Position numbers and translations under genes: made by a program. Shown here one piece after another: positions 8,322 through 18,330 of a stretch of DNA of 64,000 nucleotides. Position 1 is the stretch's first letter, and each line of letters begins with the position of its first letter. This stretch comes from an uncultured Chitinophagaceae bacterium (GTDB lineage Bacteria; Bacteroidota; Bacteroidia; Chitinophagales; Chitinophagaceae). The stretch lies in the NCBI GenBank assembly GCA_934502905.1, contig CAKSVK010000002.1, positions 1 through 64,000 on the forward strand. The letters run 5' to 3'. The notes below the pieces were generated by a model that was not told the origin of the DNA, ran no database searches, and worked only from the letters and a program-made list of their open reading frames with translations.

Positions 8322-9515
8322 ATGTTTACACCCGTTTCTATTGCCGGCGCCGGTGTTATCTCCGCTATCGGTAACAATATTTCCCAGCACCTGGCTTCTT
8401 TTGAAAAAGAAGAAGCGGGTATGCAGCAACGCCGGTACCTGCAATCGGTCCACGACCTGCCGGTAGCAGAAGTAAAGCTAAGCAATACGGCACTGGCTGA
8501 TAAAGCCGGTATGCCGGATCATATCAGCCGTACCGCTTTATTATCGGCTGTTGCGGCTATGGAAGCGGTGGAAGCTACCGGACTAAAGGACCTGTCGCGG
8601 TGGCGGACGGGATTTATTTCAGCCAACACAGTCGGTGGCATGGATAAAACAGAAGACTTCTATGCCGCCTGGATGCAGGACCCTGCCAAAGGAAGACTGC
8701 GCGACCTGGTGCACCATGAATGCGGCGCCGCTACCGAACTGGCAGCAGACCGGTTGGGAATTAAAAATTATTTGTCTACCATCAGCACGGCTTGCTCTTC
8801 ATCCGCCAACTCCATTTTTTTTGCGGCAAGACTGATCCGTCAGGGCTTCCTGGATATAGCAGTGGCCGGCGGCGTGGATTCCCTCACAAGGTTTACACTG
8901 AACGGGTTCAATACACTCATGATCCTGGACAAACAATATTGCCAGCCATTTGACGAGCACAGGAGGGGGCTGAACCTGGGAGAAGGCGCTGGTTACGTGG
9001 TATTGGTATCTGATGAGGTAGCGGCAACCCTACCGCATCCGCCGTTTTGTGCTTTATCCGGGTACAGCAATGCCAACGATGCCTATCATCAGACGGCGTC
9101 ATCGCCGGACGGGACAGGATCCTATATGGCAATGAAAGGTGCATTGGAGAAAGCCGGATTGACCACCGGTGATATCGATTATATCAACCTGCATGGAACC
9201 GGCACGGCCAACAACGACATTGCGGAAGGTACCGCCATCAAAAGATTGTTTGAAGGCGCGTATCCCAAAATGAGCTCCACAAAGTCATTTACCGGTCATA
9301 CGCTCGGCGCCAGCGGGGCGCTGGAGGCTGTATTTTCTGTGCTGGCCATCCGGTACGGGATCGTATACCCCAACCTTCGCCTGGAAACACCGATGCCTGA
9401 GCTGCCTTTTACACCGGAAACCCGGTTCCGCAAAGGGGAGGCGATCCGTCATGTATTGTCCAACTCCTTTGGGTTTGGAGGAAATTGTTCATCCCTGGTA
9501 TTTTCTAAAATGTAG
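8322..9515 (+). CDS. Beta-ketoacyl-ACP synthase (KS, FabF-like), catalytically complete
   Basis: 397 residues, the usual KASII length. The catalytic triad is intact: C158 in STACSSS, H291 in NLHGTGTANND and H326 in SFTGHTLGASG. It condenses an acyl chain with malonyl-ACP. Its stop is followed 2 bp later by the start of a KS-like gene that has lost all catalytic residues. The pair therefore resembles a KS/chain-length-factor heterodimer of type II polyketide or polyene synthesis. Confidence 0.9.
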   Translation: MFTPVSIAGAGVISAIGNNISQHLASFEKEEAGMQQRRYLQSVHDLPVAEVKLSNTALADKAGMPDHISRTALLSAVAAMEAVEATGLKDLSRWRTGFISANTVGGMDKTEDFYAAWMQDPAKGRLRDLVHHECGAATELAADRLGIKNYLSTISTACSSSANSIFFAARLIRQGFLDIAVAGGVDSLTRFTLNGFNTLMILDKQYCQPFDEHRRGLNLGEGAGYVVLVSDEVAATLPHPPFCALSGYSNANDAYHQTASSPDGTGSYMAMKGALEKAGLTTGDIDYINLHGTGTANNDIAEGTAIKRLFEGAYPKMSSTKSFTGHTLGASGALEAVFSVLAIRYGIVYPNLRLETPMPELPFTPETRFRKGEAIRHVLSNSFGFGGNCSSLVFSKM

Positions 9516-9517
9516 AT

Positions 9518-10558
9518 ATGTATATCCGCGCTGTTTCTGCCATATCGCCCCAGGTCAGCTTTGAGCAGTTGGTATCTTCCCCTGCAGTGTATACCGGTGA
9601 CCGGCTGAGCTGCATAGAACCGGATTATACGGAAACCATCGACCCGAAGATGATCCGTCGTATGAGCCGTATCATCAAGATGGGCGTGACAGCCGCCGGT
9701 GATTGTCTGCGTGAGGCGACAGTAACAATGCCGGATGCCATCATTACAGGAACAGCTTATGGCTGCCTGGCGGATACGGAATCGTTCCTGAAACGTATGA
9801 TTGAGTTCAAAGAAGAGCTTCTGAATCCGACCTCCTTTATACAGTCTACCCACAATACAGTGGCTGCCCAGATCGCTTTGCTGCTGAAATGCCACCATTA
9901 TAACAATACCTATGTTCATCGCGGCTTTTCTTTTGAAAGCGCATTGCTGGATGCGATGGTACGGATAAAAGAGGGCGATGCAAAAACGGCACTGGTAGGC
10001 GGTGTAGACGAAATCACTGATACCAGCCATAACCTGTTGCGCCGTTTCGGACAGTACCGTACCCATGCTACTACCACAACACTCTATGAAGAAGGCGGAA
10101 AAGGTACGATGAATGGAGAAGGAGCAACTTTCCTGATTTTATCGGGCGAAAGTAATTCAGGCGATTATGCCCGGCTGAACGGATTGCATACCTTATACAA
10201 GCCGGCTGGTATAAATGAGGTGGAAAAACAAGTTGTTTTATTTCTAAAAAACAATCATATTGCGCCCGGGGAAATTGATCTGCTGGTATGTGGCGATAAC
10301 GGCGATACAACAAACGATTCAATATACAAACAGGTGAGGAGCAGGATTTTTGCTAACATTCCTTTTCTCAGGTTCAAGCACTATTGCGGGGAATATCCTA
10401 CTGCAACTGCTTTTGCGCTTTGGTTTGCCAGTCATGTATTGAAGAAGGGAACTGTGCCGGCAGATGCAGCAATCCGATGTGAGAAACCCGGAAATATTCT
10501 TGTTTATAATCATTTTAACCATACCCATCATTCACTCTTTCTGCTGTCCGTATGCTGA
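9518..10558 (+). CDS. Beta-ketoacyl synthase chain-length-factor-like subunit
   Basis: 346 residues with a thiolase fold related to the preceding KS but no active site. The Cys region reads YVHRGFSFESAL, the HGTGT region reads CGDNGDT, and the third region reads KHYCGEYPTA without the catalytic His. Such subunits pair with an active KS and set chain length in type II systems, including aryl polyene and flexirubin pathways. It starts 2 bp after the KS gene and overlaps the deacetylase gene by 7 bp, consistent with translational coupling. Confidence 0.85.
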   Translation: MYIRAVSAISPQVSFEQLVSSPAVYTGDRLSCIEPDYTETIDPKMIRRMSRIIKMGVTAAGDCLREATVTMPDAIITGTAYGCLADTESFLKRMIEFKEELLNPTSFIQSTHNTVAAQIALLLKCHHYNNTYVHRGFSFESALLDAMVRIKEGDAKTALVGGVDEITDTSHNLLRRFGQYRTHATTTTLYEEGGKGTMNGEGATFLILSGESNSGDYARLNGLHTLYKPAGINEVEKQVVLFLKNNHIAPGEIDLLVCGDNGDTTNDSIYKQVRSRIFANIPFLRFKHYCGEYPTATAFALWFASHVLKKGTVPADAAIRCEKPGNILVYNHFNHTHHSLFLLSVC

Positions 10559-11325
10559 ACTTTAATACCATAACCGTTGCCTTCGTTGTTTTGTTGCTGG
10601 CGTTGATCGGTATTCATTTTTTTTACAGCTTTCCCTACTACATCTTCGGCTTACTGGTGCTGTTATATGCGGTAGCGCTGTTCTATGGAAGCTATAACCT
10701 GCGTTCCAATTTTTATCTCAAAACGGTTTCTTCCGCCCAGACAGACCTGAAGCAGATCGCTATCAGCTTTGACGACGGGCCTGCACCGGCCTATACCCCC
10801 GAGATACTGAATATATTGAAGGAGTATGAAGTAAAAGCTGCTTTTTTCTGCATCGGCAAACGGGTAAAGGAAAATGAGGCACTGGTGCGTCGCCTGCACG
10901 AAGAAGGGCATATTATCGGCAACCACAGCTACTCACACGATATGTGGTTTGATCTTTTCTCCTCGAAAAAAATGACGGATGACCTGGAGCTGATGAACAA
11001 TACCACGGAAAAGGTCATAGGGGTAAGACCTAAGCTCTTCCGGCCGCCTTATGGCGTCACCAATCCCAACCTGAAAAAAGCAATACAAAAAGGTAATTTT
11101 ATTTCTGTAGGGTGGAGTGTCCGGTCGATGGATACGGTAGCAAAAGATGCCCGGAAGTTATATGAAAAAGTTACTGCTTCGTTAAAACCCGGAGCCGTTA
11201 TTTTGTTTCACGATACCAGCAAAGTCACGCTGGACATACTTTCCAGGTTCATACAGCACGCAAGGGAAAAGGGGTATGAAATTGTGCGTTTGGACAAATT
11301 GCTTAATTTAGAACCCTATGCGTAA
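10552..11325 (+). CDS. Polysaccharide deacetylase (NodB) family membrane protein
   Basis: 257 residues. Two hydrophobic segments (~8-50) precede a NodB domain: motif 1 ISFDDGPAPAYTP, metal-binding H-x3-H in GNHSYSHD, and motif 3 FRPPYGVTNPN, with a late LFHD motif. The family removes N- or O-acyl groups from carbohydrates. A deacetylase of this kind is a regular companion gene in flexirubin-type clusters, where its substrate is not established as far as I know. It overlaps both neighbours (7 and 8 bp). Confidence 0.85.
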   Translation: MLNFNTITVAFVVLLLALIGIHFFYSFPYYIFGLLVLLYAVALFYGSYNLRSNFYLKTVSSAQTDLKQIAISFDDGPAPAYTPEILNILKEYEVKAAFFCIGKRVKENEALVRRLHEEGHIIGNHSYSHDMWFDLFSSKKMTDDLELMNNTTEKVIGVRPKLFRPPYGVTNPNLKKAIQKGNFISVGWSVRSMDTVAKDARKLYEKVTASLKPGAVILFHDTSKVTLDILSRFIQHAREKGYEIVRLDKLLNLEPYA

Positions 11326-11953
11326 GGTATTTCTGGCAGGCATGATCGTCTTCATTGCGCTTGCGGTGCAGGCACAATACCCGGGGTACAGTCCCCTGAA
11401 AGATGACGCCGCTTTTAAAGCACAGTTCAGGGAAGCATCGCAGAAGATCAACAGTATTAAAAGTGATTTTATCCAGGAGAAAAACCTGAGCATGCTGGAT
11501 GATAAGATCACTTCCAAAGGCAAGTTCTGGTTCCGGAAGGAAAATGCGGTAAGAATGGAATACACCAGTCCGTTTCAATACCTGATGGTCGTGAACGGTA
11601 CGGATGTATATATCAGGGACAGTAAAAAAGAAAACAGGATATCCTCAAGATCAAATAAATTGTTCCAGCAGATCAACCGGATCATGGTAGACTGCGTGAA
11701 CGGGGGCGCTTTGGAAAGCAGGGATTTTACGGTAAAGATATTTTCCGGGGCAAACGGTTACCTCGCGGAGCTCACACCGGTAGAAAAGAACCTGAAAAGC
11801 ATGTTCCGCAATATCAACATAACCATTGATAAAAAAGGCCTCTCCGTCTCAAAGGTGGAAATGTATGAGCCTTCCGGCGACAATACCACCATCCGGTTTA
11901 TGAACCGGGAAATAAATGTAAACCTGGCTGATGCGTTATTTGCTGTTCGTTAG
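11318..11953 (+). CDS. LolA-like outer-membrane lipoprotein carrier
   Basis: 211 residues with a signal peptide ending at VQAQ (~20). The remainder fits the LolA/LolB half-barrel fold (KINSIKSDFIQEKNLS, GKFWFRKENAVRMEY, FQYLMVVNG). LolA ferries lipoproteins across the periplasm. Copies inside aryl-polyene and flexirubin operons are thought instead to help export the lipid product. It overlaps the deacetylase by 8 bp and the next lipoprotein gene by 23 bp. Confidence 0.85.
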   Translation: MRKVFLAGMIVFIALAVQAQYPGYSPLKDDAAFKAQFREASQKINSIKSDFIQEKNLSMLDDKITSKGKFWFRKENAVRMEYTSPFQYLMVVNGTDVYIRDSKKENRISSRSNKLFQQINRIMVDCVNGGALESRDFTVKIFSGANGYLAELTPVEKNLKSMFRNINITIDKKGLSVSKVEMYEPSGDNTTIRFMNREINVNLADALFAVR

Positions 11954-12548
11954 CCTGCTATTGGGCACCGCATGTTCCTCTGCGTATAAGGGTACCCGCA
12001 GTACACCCGCTGACAACTGTATTCACTCTTTTAAACCGGCATTTTCAAGGATTATTTATAATACCCAGGTGGATGTAGCAGGGCGTCACCTGAGCGGATT
12101 GCTGATCATCAAAACAATGCCGGACAGCAGCACCCGTATGGTCTTTTCCAATGAAGCCGGCTTTAAATTCTTTGATTTCGGCTTTAAAGAGGATACGTTC
12201 ACAGTATATCATATTGTTGACCAGATGAACCGAAAATCCTTGATAAAGACACTGCGGAAAGATTTCGAGCTTATTTTAATGCAGCATATACACCTGCCAC
12301 CATCGCTGATAAAGAAAAACGATGGCTATTATTACGAATTCATAAAGGGGCAAGATCACTATTATTATATCACCGATAGCGCCTGCATCGCCTTGTTGCG
12401 CATGGAAAGGGGCAGCAGCCGGAAAAAGGTAATGGAGGCTTACCTGGGCACCTACACGAACAATATGCCGGATACGATCGGTATCAAACATTTTAATTTT
12501 AATTTTACCATCGCACTAAAACAGCTGGATGAGCATGCTGCAGAATGA
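11931..12548 (+). CDS. Lipoprotein, LolB-like candidate
   Basis: 205 residues. The N-terminal signal ends in the lipobox GTAC-S (Cys15), so it should be lipid-anchored. The body (residues ~30-195) is beta-rich (VDVAGRHLSGLLIIKTMPDS, then MVFSNEAGFKFFDFGF), as expected of a LolB-type acceptor, but I recognise no diagnostic motif. It follows a LolA-like gene with a 23-bp overlap and precedes the dehydratase, so a joint role in moving the pathway's lipid product to the outer membrane is inferred. Confidence 0.6.
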   Translation: MRYLLFVSLLLGTACSSAYKGTRSTPADNCIHSFKPAFSRIIYNTQVDVAGRHLSGLLIIKTMPDSSTRMVFSNEAGFKFFDFGFKEDTFTVYHIVDQMNRKSLIKTLRKDFELILMQHIHLPPSLIKKNDGYYYEFIKGQDHYYYITDSACIALLRMERGSSRKKVMEAYLGTYTNNMPDTIGIKHFNFNFTIALKQLDEHAAE

Positions 12549-12900
12549 TTTTTTTTATATAAAGGAGTTGAATAAAGGGGAAGGAAAGCTGGAGGCAAAA
12601 CTGGAGCTGAACCCGGAGCACCGGATCTTTGAAGGTCATTTTCCCGGGCAACCGGTAGTACCTGGTGTTTGCATGGTACAGATGATAAAAGAAGTCCTGC
12701 AACAGGCGCTGGGTGTATCCCTTCAATTAAAAGCGGCGGACCATATCAAATTTTTATCTGTTATTGATCCCCGCCGAAATAAAGACCTGTTTGCAGAGAT
12801 TACCTATAATACACAGCAGGATGAAATAGCCGTGGTTGCCTCCATACAAAAGGACGACACAACCAGCCTGAAGCTCAAGGGCAGCTTTATGATAAAGTAG
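12535..12900 (+). CDS. 3-hydroxyacyl-ACP dehydratase-like hot-dog protein
   Basis: About 121 residues from the ATG at 12535; an in-frame ATG lies two codons earlier at 12529. The hot-dog core reads NPEHRIFEGHFPGQPVVPG, close to FabZ/FabA, with the conserved His of GHFPG. It would dehydrate the 3-hydroxyacyl-ACP made after each condensation. No ketoreductase is in this operon, so the reduction step must be supplied elsewhere. It is the last gene of the operon and its start overlaps the end of the lipoprotein gene. Confidence 0.85.
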   Translation: MLQNDFFYIKELNKGEGKLEAKLELNPEHRIFEGHFPGQPVVPGVCMVQMIKEVLQQALGVSLQLKAADHIKFLSVIDPRRNKDLFAEITYNTQQDEIAVVASIQKDDTTSLKLKGSFMIK

Positions 12901-12990
12901 TCTATTGGTTTATTCCTGATGGAATCAGAAAGGGATTAGCTGAGCACAAGTGGCCTTCGGAACACTTGCGCCAGAATATGGCCGGAAACA

Positions 12991-13025
12991 AAAAGAGACC
13001 ATATCGATTTGACACGATCTCTTTT
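12991..13025. terminator. Bidirectional terminator-like hairpin between convergent genes
   Basis: AAAAGAGA (12991-12998) pairs with TCTCTTTT (13018-13025) around a 19-nt loop. It lies between the end of the dehydratase gene (plus) and the end of clpB (minus). The A and T runs in the stem would serve both directions. Confidence 0.45.
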
Positions 13026-13048
13026 GTATTGATTTATTGTTGAAACGA

Positions 13049-15694
13049 TTACTTCTGCTGCTGTAACTTCTTCCTGCTGTTGTCTTCCTCATTTGTATGC
13101 TCATTTCTGAACACTACCGTATTGTCGAAAACATCTACCAGCACCGGCTGGGATTTATCAATATCGCCGGCGAGTATCTTTTTACTCAACTGGTTTACGA
13201 TCTCTTTTTGGATCAGCCGCTTCAATGGTCTTGCCCCGAACTGCGGATCGTAACCGTTCTCCACCAGGAAGTCGATCGCATAGTCTGTAAATTCCAGCAT
13301 GATGCCGTTTACAGCCACGAGATCTTTTAACTGGTTCAACTGTATGTTGATGATCCCCCTGATCTGGTTTTTCATCAACGGCTGGAACATGATGATGTCG
13401 TCTACACGGTTCAGAAACTCCGGACGGATGATCTGCTTCAGCAGCGCCATCACTTCCACCTTTGTTTTTTCCACCACTTCTTCCATGTTCCGCTCGGTGA
13501 CATTCTCAAAGTTTTCCTGGATCACATTACTACCCATATTGCTGGTCATAATAATGATGGTATTTTTGAAGTTCACCACCCGGCCTTTATTATCGGTCAG
13601 TCTTCCGTCGTCCAGTACCTGCAACAGGATGTTGAATACATCGGGATGTGCCTTTTCGATCTCATCCAGGAGCACCACGCTATAAGGTTTGCGCCTAACC
13701 GCTTCTGTAAGCTGTCCGCCTTCATCATATCCCACGTAACCGGGAGGTGCGCCTACCAGCCTGCTCACGGAATGTTTTTCCTGGTACTCACTCATATCTA
13801 TCCGGGTCATCATGGTATCATCGTCAAAGAGGTATTCCGCCAGTGCTTTTGCTAGCTCGGTTTTACCCACACCGGTAGTTCCCAGGAAGATGAAAGAGCC
13901 GATCGGCTTTTTAGGATCGTGCAGACCCGCCCGGCTACGCCGGATGGCATCTGATACGGCTGTGATCGCTTCGTCCTGTCCTACCACGCGCTTATGCAGC
14001 TCATCTTCCAGGTTCAACAGCTTTTCCCTTTCACTCTGCAACATTTTGCTTACCGGGATACCGGTGGATTTCGCGATGGCTTCAGCGATATCTTCCGCAT
14101 CCACCTCTTCTTTCAATAATCTTTTTTCCGGGGCTACCTCATCCAGCTCTTTTGTAAGGGAGCTGATCTTTTCTTCTTCCTCTTTTACTTTCCCGTACCG
14201 TATCTCTGCCACTTTACCGTAGTCCCCGTTGCGCTCTGCTTTCTCTGCTTCCAGCTTCAGCACTTCGATATTCGCTTTTGCACCCTGTATTTTTTCAACC
14301 AGCTCTTTTTCCTGCTGCCATTTGGCCTTCAGCGTATCCCGTTGTACACTCAGCAGGGAAATATCTTTTCCAAGCTCTTTCAATTTGGCATCATCATTCT
14401 CCCGCTTGATGGCTTCCCTTTCAATTTCCAGTTGACGGATCTGTCTTTCCAGCTGATCCAGCTCTTCCGGCATGGAATTCATTTCCAGGCGAAGACGGGC
14501 AGCGCTTTCGTCGATCAGGTCTATTGCTTTGTCCGGCAAAAACCTGTCGGCTATGTAACGGTGCGATAATTCCACCGCGGCAATGATAGCCTCGTCCTTG
14601 ATGCGCACATGGTGGTGTGTCTCATACCTGTCTTTGATTCCTCTCAGGATGGACACCGCATCTTCCACGCTCGGTTCATCTATCAATACCCGCTGGAATC
14701 TTCTTTCCAGGGCTTTATCTTTTTCAAAATATTTCTGGTATTCATTTAATGTAGTGGCGCCTATTGCTCTCAGCTCACCTCTTGCCAAGGCAGGCTTCAA
14801 TATATTTGCTGCATCCATCGCACCTTCTCCACCACCGGCGCCTACCAGGGTGTGGATCTCATCTATGAACAAAATGATCTCCCCGTCACTCTTGGCTACT
14901 TCATTTACCACACCTTTCAAACGTTCTTCAAATTCACCTTTATATTTTGCCCCGGCGATGAGCTGACCCATATCCAGCGCATAAATTACTTTCGATTTCA
15001 GGTTCTCCGGTACATCACCGTTTACAATGCGCATCGCCAGTCCTTCCGCGATAGCGGTTTTACCTACCCCCGGCTCACCTACCAGCATGGGGTTATTCTT
15101 GTTCCGGCGTGACAGGATGTGCAGGGTTCTCCTGATCTCTTCATCGCGGCCGATCACCGGGTCCAGCTTGCCCTGCTTGGCCAGCTCATTCAGGTTCTTG
15201 GCGTATTTGTTAAGGGTGTTGAACTGGGTTTCATGTGTTTGAGAAGATACGGTAGAACCTTTTCTCAGGTCCTTTATAGCTGCTACCAGTCCTTTTTCGG
15301 TCAATCCCGCATCTTTAAGAATTTTGGAAGTATTGTCATTTCCCTGTAGCAGCGCCAGCAACAAATGTTCGACGCTTACAAACTCATCGCCAAAATTTTT
15401 CAGTAACGATCCCGCTTTCAATATCGAGTTGTTGGCATCGCGGCTGATGGATTGTGCCGGTTCTCCACCCTGCACTTTGGGTAACTTATGAATGCTTTCA
15501 TCCAGTTTGGACTCAACGAATTTTATATTCACATTGTTTTTCTTCAGCAGAAATTCAATAGGGGAGTCTTCATCGCTTAACAATGATTCCAGTATGTGCT
15601 CAGTTTCAATATTGGCATTGCCGTTATTGAAGGCTATCTGCTGCGATTTGGCGATAGCTTCCTGGGCTTTTATCGTAAAGTTGTTCAGATTCAT
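13049..15694 (-). CDS. clpB: ATP-dependent chaperone ClpB
   Basis: 881 residues, the normal ClpB length. Clp N-domain repeats (1-150), first AAA+ module with Walker [11 protein letters not shown] (~205), a long coiled-coil M-domain (~410-530), second AAA+ module with [10 protein letters not shown] (~610), and a C-terminal D2-small domain ending in a charged tail ([13 protein letters not shown]). The M-domain and the lack of a ClpP-binding loop mark ClpB rather than ClpA or ClpC. It disaggregates proteins together with DnaK in the cytoplasm and is usually heat-induced; I could not assign a promoter with confidence. Confidence 0.97.
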   Translation of the reverse strand: MNLNNFTIKAQEAIAKSQQIAFNNGNANIETEHILESLLSDEDSPIEFLLKKNNVNIKFVESKLDESIHKLPKVQGGEPAQSISRDANNSILKAGSLLKNFGDEFVSVEHLLLALLQGNDNTSKILKDAGLTEKGLVAAIKDLRKGSTVSSQTHETQFNTLNKYAKNLNELAKQGKLDPVIGRDEEIRRTLHILSRRNKNNPMLVGEPGVGKTAIAEGLAMRIVNGDVPENLKSKVIYALDMGQLIAGAKYKGEFEERLKGVVNEVAKSDGEIILFIDEIHTLVGAGGGEGAMDAANILKPALARGELRAIGATTLNEYQKYFEKDKALERRFQRVLIDEPSVEDAVSILRGIKDRYETHHHVRIKDEAIIAAVELSHRYIADRFLPDKAIDLIDESAARLRLEMNSMPEELDQLERQIRQLEIEREAIKRENDDAKLKELGKDISLLSVQRDTLKAKWQQEKELVEKIQGAKANIEVLKLEAEKAERNGDYGKVAEIRYGKVKEEEEKISSLTKELDEVAPEKRLLKEEVDAEDIAEAIAKSTGIPVSKMLQSEREKLLNLEDELHKRVVGQDEAITAVSDAIRRSRAGLHDPKKPIGSFIFLGTTGVGKTELAKALAEYLFDDDTMMTRIDMSEYQEKHSVSRLVGAPPGYVGYDEGGQLTEAVRRKPYSVVLLDEIEKAHPDVFNILLQVLDDGRLTDNKGRVVNFKNTIIIMTSNMGSNVIQENFENVTERNMEEVVEKTKVEVMALLKQIIRPEFLNRVDDIIMFQPLMKNQIRGIINIQLNQLKDLVAVNGIMLEFTDYAIDFLVENGYDPQFGARPLKRLIQKEIVNQLSKKILAGDIDKSQPVLVDVFDNTVVFRNEHTNEEDNSRKKLQQQK

Positions 15695-15784
15695 TGATGT
15701 ATATTTTTAAGTTTTCCTTTGTTTTGTTTCAAATAACTTTAACTTTTAAAGCAAATCGTAGTCCAAAGCCTTAAAGCGGAAAAT

Positions 15785-16834
15785 ATGTCATATAAAATAG
15801 GTATAACCTGCCTGAATTTCAGTCTCTTATCCATTTTCCTGTTAATCTTACAGCCCGTCCGGTCCCAGTACGATTTCAGCGCTGTTGACAATTTTCTGCA
15901 GAAAAATCAAAAGGTATTGGGCAAGCAGGTGATCGTGCTGGTATGGAAGGATGATAAAATGGTGTATAAGAAAGAAACGAACGAAGATCTTAACGGCAGA
16001 ACGCAGACACCGGTTGGAGCCAGCGGACAGTGGCTGACGGCAGCGGCTGCTATGGCGCTGGTAGATGAAAAGAAGATCGGCCTGGAAGATAAGACCTCAC
16101 AACATGTTCCTATATTGGCCAAATATATGAAAGGGTATATTACGCTGAAAAACTGCCTGACCCATACCACGGGGGTAGAAGGAGAAAAAACCGGTATAGG
16201 AAAGCTGGCGCCCCGTTTAAAATTTGAATCGCTGGATGAGCAGATGGGCTACTTTGCCAGTAAGCGGGAAATTGTGACCAATCCCCAGACGGAATTTTTC
16301 TACAGTCAAGTGGGGATGAACATTGCCGGCAGGATGATGGAGGTCGTTACGAAGAAAACCTTTGACAGGGTAGCCCAGGAAAAGGTAACCCGTCCGCTGA
16401 AAATGCGGGCGACATCTTTCTATGATTATAATACCATGTTTGTAGATCCCTCCGCCGGTGCACAGACTACCGCCAACGACTACATGAACTTCCTGGTGAT
16501 GCTGCTGAATGACGGTCAGTTTGAAGGTAAGCAGGTATTAAGCAAGGAGTCTGTGGCGGAAATGTGTAAAGCGCAATTCACGGAACTACCTGTCAGGTTT
16601 ACCCCTAAAGGCACAGAGGGCTGGCATTACGGCTTTGGCGCCTGGCTGGTGGAAGAAGACGGTTCGGGTAATGGTACCGTCGTGACCAGTCCTTCGCTGA
16701 CCGGCACCTGGCCGTACATAGACAGGAAAAACAAATACGCTGCATTGTTACTCGTAAAATCATCCGGTGAGCAGGGCAATGAAATATTTACCCAGTTCAG
16801 AACGGCTGTGAATACAGCGTTGGGTGTGCATTAA
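15785..16834 (+). CDS. Beta-lactamase-fold protein lacking catalytic residues (pseudoenzyme)
   Basis: 349 residues with a signal peptide ending near VRSQ (~28). The fold is that of class C serine hydrolases (GQWLTAAAAMALVDEKKIGL, LKNCLTHTTGVEG, FFYSQVGMNIAG). The SxxK motif is replaced by A79-S-G-Q82, and YxN reads Y-S-Q. Without the nucleophile Ser and general-base Lys it should be unable to form an acyl-enzyme. It may bind cell-wall peptides or act as a regulator; no partner is visible. The gene is intact, so it is not simply decaying. It is divergent from clpB. Confidence 0.75.
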   Translation: MSYKIGITCLNFSLLSIFLLILQPVRSQYDFSAVDNFLQKNQKVLGKQVIVLVWKDDKMVYKKETNEDLNGRTQTPVGASGQWLTAAAAMALVDEKKIGLEDKTSQHVPILAKYMKGYITLKNCLTHTTGVEGEKTGIGKLAPRLKFESLDEQMGYFASKREIVTNPQTEFFYSQVGMNIAGRMMEVVTKKTFDRVAQEKVTRPLKMRATSFYDYNTMFVDPSAGAQTTANDYMNFLVMLLNDGQFEGKQVLSKESVAEMCKAQFTELPVRFTPKGTEGWHYGFGAWLVEEDGSGNGTVVTSPSLTGTWPYIDRKNKYAALLLVKSSGEQGNEIFTQFRTAVNTALGVH

Positions 16835-17465
16835 TATAGGCTGAAGAACAGATGTTATGGGACCGTTGATTTGCCACCCGGACCAATCATCAGCAAGCTA
16901 TCAATTGGGGGACGACATCATCCTGTAACGTCGTCTCGATCCCAACCGTAGAGCGGGAGAGCTCATGAAGCTGTAACAGATCTCTCTCCCGAATGTTCGG
17001 AACCACTTCGTTTCATCCGGGATCACAATTAGCGATCAGGTTGTTGCAGACATGTCATTGGCGCGGAGAAAGGGGCTGCCTTGCATAATCTTCTCTCGCA
17101 GATAGCACAAACGTTCACAGACCTTTGTTGTTATCCCCTGTGCAGATCTGTGGAACTGTAAGAAAAAGCAGAGAGCTAAAATTAAAAAAACGCTGCTGAC
17201 CGCGTCATTATAGGCGGACACCACTAATGGGATTCCATCTGCATTTGAACTGCACGTGAGGGCACGCGCAGGAGCGGTGGGCTACCGGGTCCGCGTTTGT
17301 ATGCAACTTTCACAAGAACTGATTTACAAGTGACCATCCTCTGTCACCGGCATATCTTCCGGCAGTGCCATCATTTAAAAAAAATCATTCCTGGGTGTTT
17401 CCTTTTTTTTACCTGCTCCGACCAATAGTAACAAACATTATTGTTTAACACAAAACATCAAAAAA
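16835..17465. other. Long intergenic region with repeat-like fragments
   Basis: About 630 bp without a supportable gene. It contains GATCCCAACCG (16938-16948), the complement of which recurs at 53619-53629, and a degenerate copy of a dispersed motif (CTGTGCAGATCTGTGGAAC at 17139-17157) that recurs upstream of the gene at 32834. The GC-rich middle does not look coding in any frame. Confidence 0.5.
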
Positions 17466-18272
17466 ATGAAACGTTTACATTTTATCGCTGCTTCAGCCAT
17501 AGCAGTGACGCTATTGTTGGGAAGCTGTTCCAAGGAAGCTACGCTTCCTAAAGACAACCAGCTTTCAAATGAAAGTTACAGGAACAAAGGTTTGCTCAAC
17601 CTTAAAGGGGACCGGATTGATGAAATTCTAAGAGATCTGAAATCCAGTGATTATTCTCTTACTTTTCAAAAAGCATACCCCGAGCATGGAATATCACGTA
17701 CATCCTATGGCGACGGTAGTTTTCTTCATTTTGCAGACCCTAAAAAGCTGGGATTTAACCTGAATTATGACAAGGTACCGATCTGGAAAATACCTAAAAT
17801 GATCGTACCTACCTGCCCGGATATGGCAATTGATATCCACCGGCTGGATGCTATTAAGGATATACTGGCAAAAGCAGATGTCAGACAGTTCGGTGCGCTG
17901 CAGACTATCAACTTCCTTGGTGGCGGCGGTTTCCTGGCAGACGAACAGCACCTGGCCCAATACAAGAATGCGCAACCTGATAAGATCGATGAGCTGACAA
18001 AGGACCTGAGTCTCGAGAAGTTTTTAATACTGAATCTCCCGGGCAAATCAGCAGGTCATTTTACAAGGAGCTTTTATGGCACCGCGGATCTGAACAAAAT
18101 TATCCTTAAGCCGGGACAGGACCTGAGGGAGATACTGAAGCCGACCCTGAAGGGATGTTTTGATCCGGTTATCCTGGATGCGATCAGGGAGCGCCTGCAG
18201 AAATTTGACCCGGTGGCTTTCGGAGGCCTGGCGGTCAGGTCGATTGACCAGAACGTAGCTGTAATGTATTAG
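17466..18272 (+). CDS. Lipoprotein of unknown function
   Basis: 268 residues. The signal sequence ends in a clear lipobox, LLGSC-S (Cys21). The mature part has no domain I recognise. It contains a glycine cluster (NFLGGGGFLADEQHLAQYK) and two cysteines (in VPTCPDM and LKGCFDP) that could form a disulfide after export. It stands alone, followed by a strong terminator at 18281-18316. Probably an envelope protein, by inference from the lipobox only. Confidence 0.7.
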   Translation: MKRLHFIAASAIAVTLLLGSCSKEATLPKDNQLSNESYRNKGLLNLKGDRIDEILRDLKSSDYSLTFQKAYPEHGISRTSYGDGSFLHFADPKKLGFNLNYDKVPIWKIPKMIVPTCPDMAIDIHRLDAIKDILAKADVRQFGALQTINFLGGGGFLADEQHLAQYKNAQPDKIDELTKDLSLEKFLILNLPGKSAGHFTRSFYGTADLNKIILKPGQDLREILKPTLKGCFDPVILDAIRERLQKFDPVAFGGLAVRSIDQNVAVMY

Positions 18273-18280
18273 ATACCTGA

Positions 18281-18316
18281 CGGAGGAACCGGTACCTGTA
18301 CTGGTTCCTCCGTTTT
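18281..18316 (+). terminator. Rho-independent terminator
   Basis: CGGAGGAACC (18281-18290) pairs perfectly with GGTTCCTCCG (18303-18312) around a 12-nt loop and is followed by TTTT. It ends the lipoprotein gene just 9 bp after its stop. Confidence 0.85.
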
Positions 18317-18330
18317 CAAAAACCTGCATC

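Noticed and set aside
16942-17224. Short open frames in the long gap after the pseudoenzyme gene
   Set aside because: They are short, without motifs or plausible starts, and overlap repeat-like sequence.
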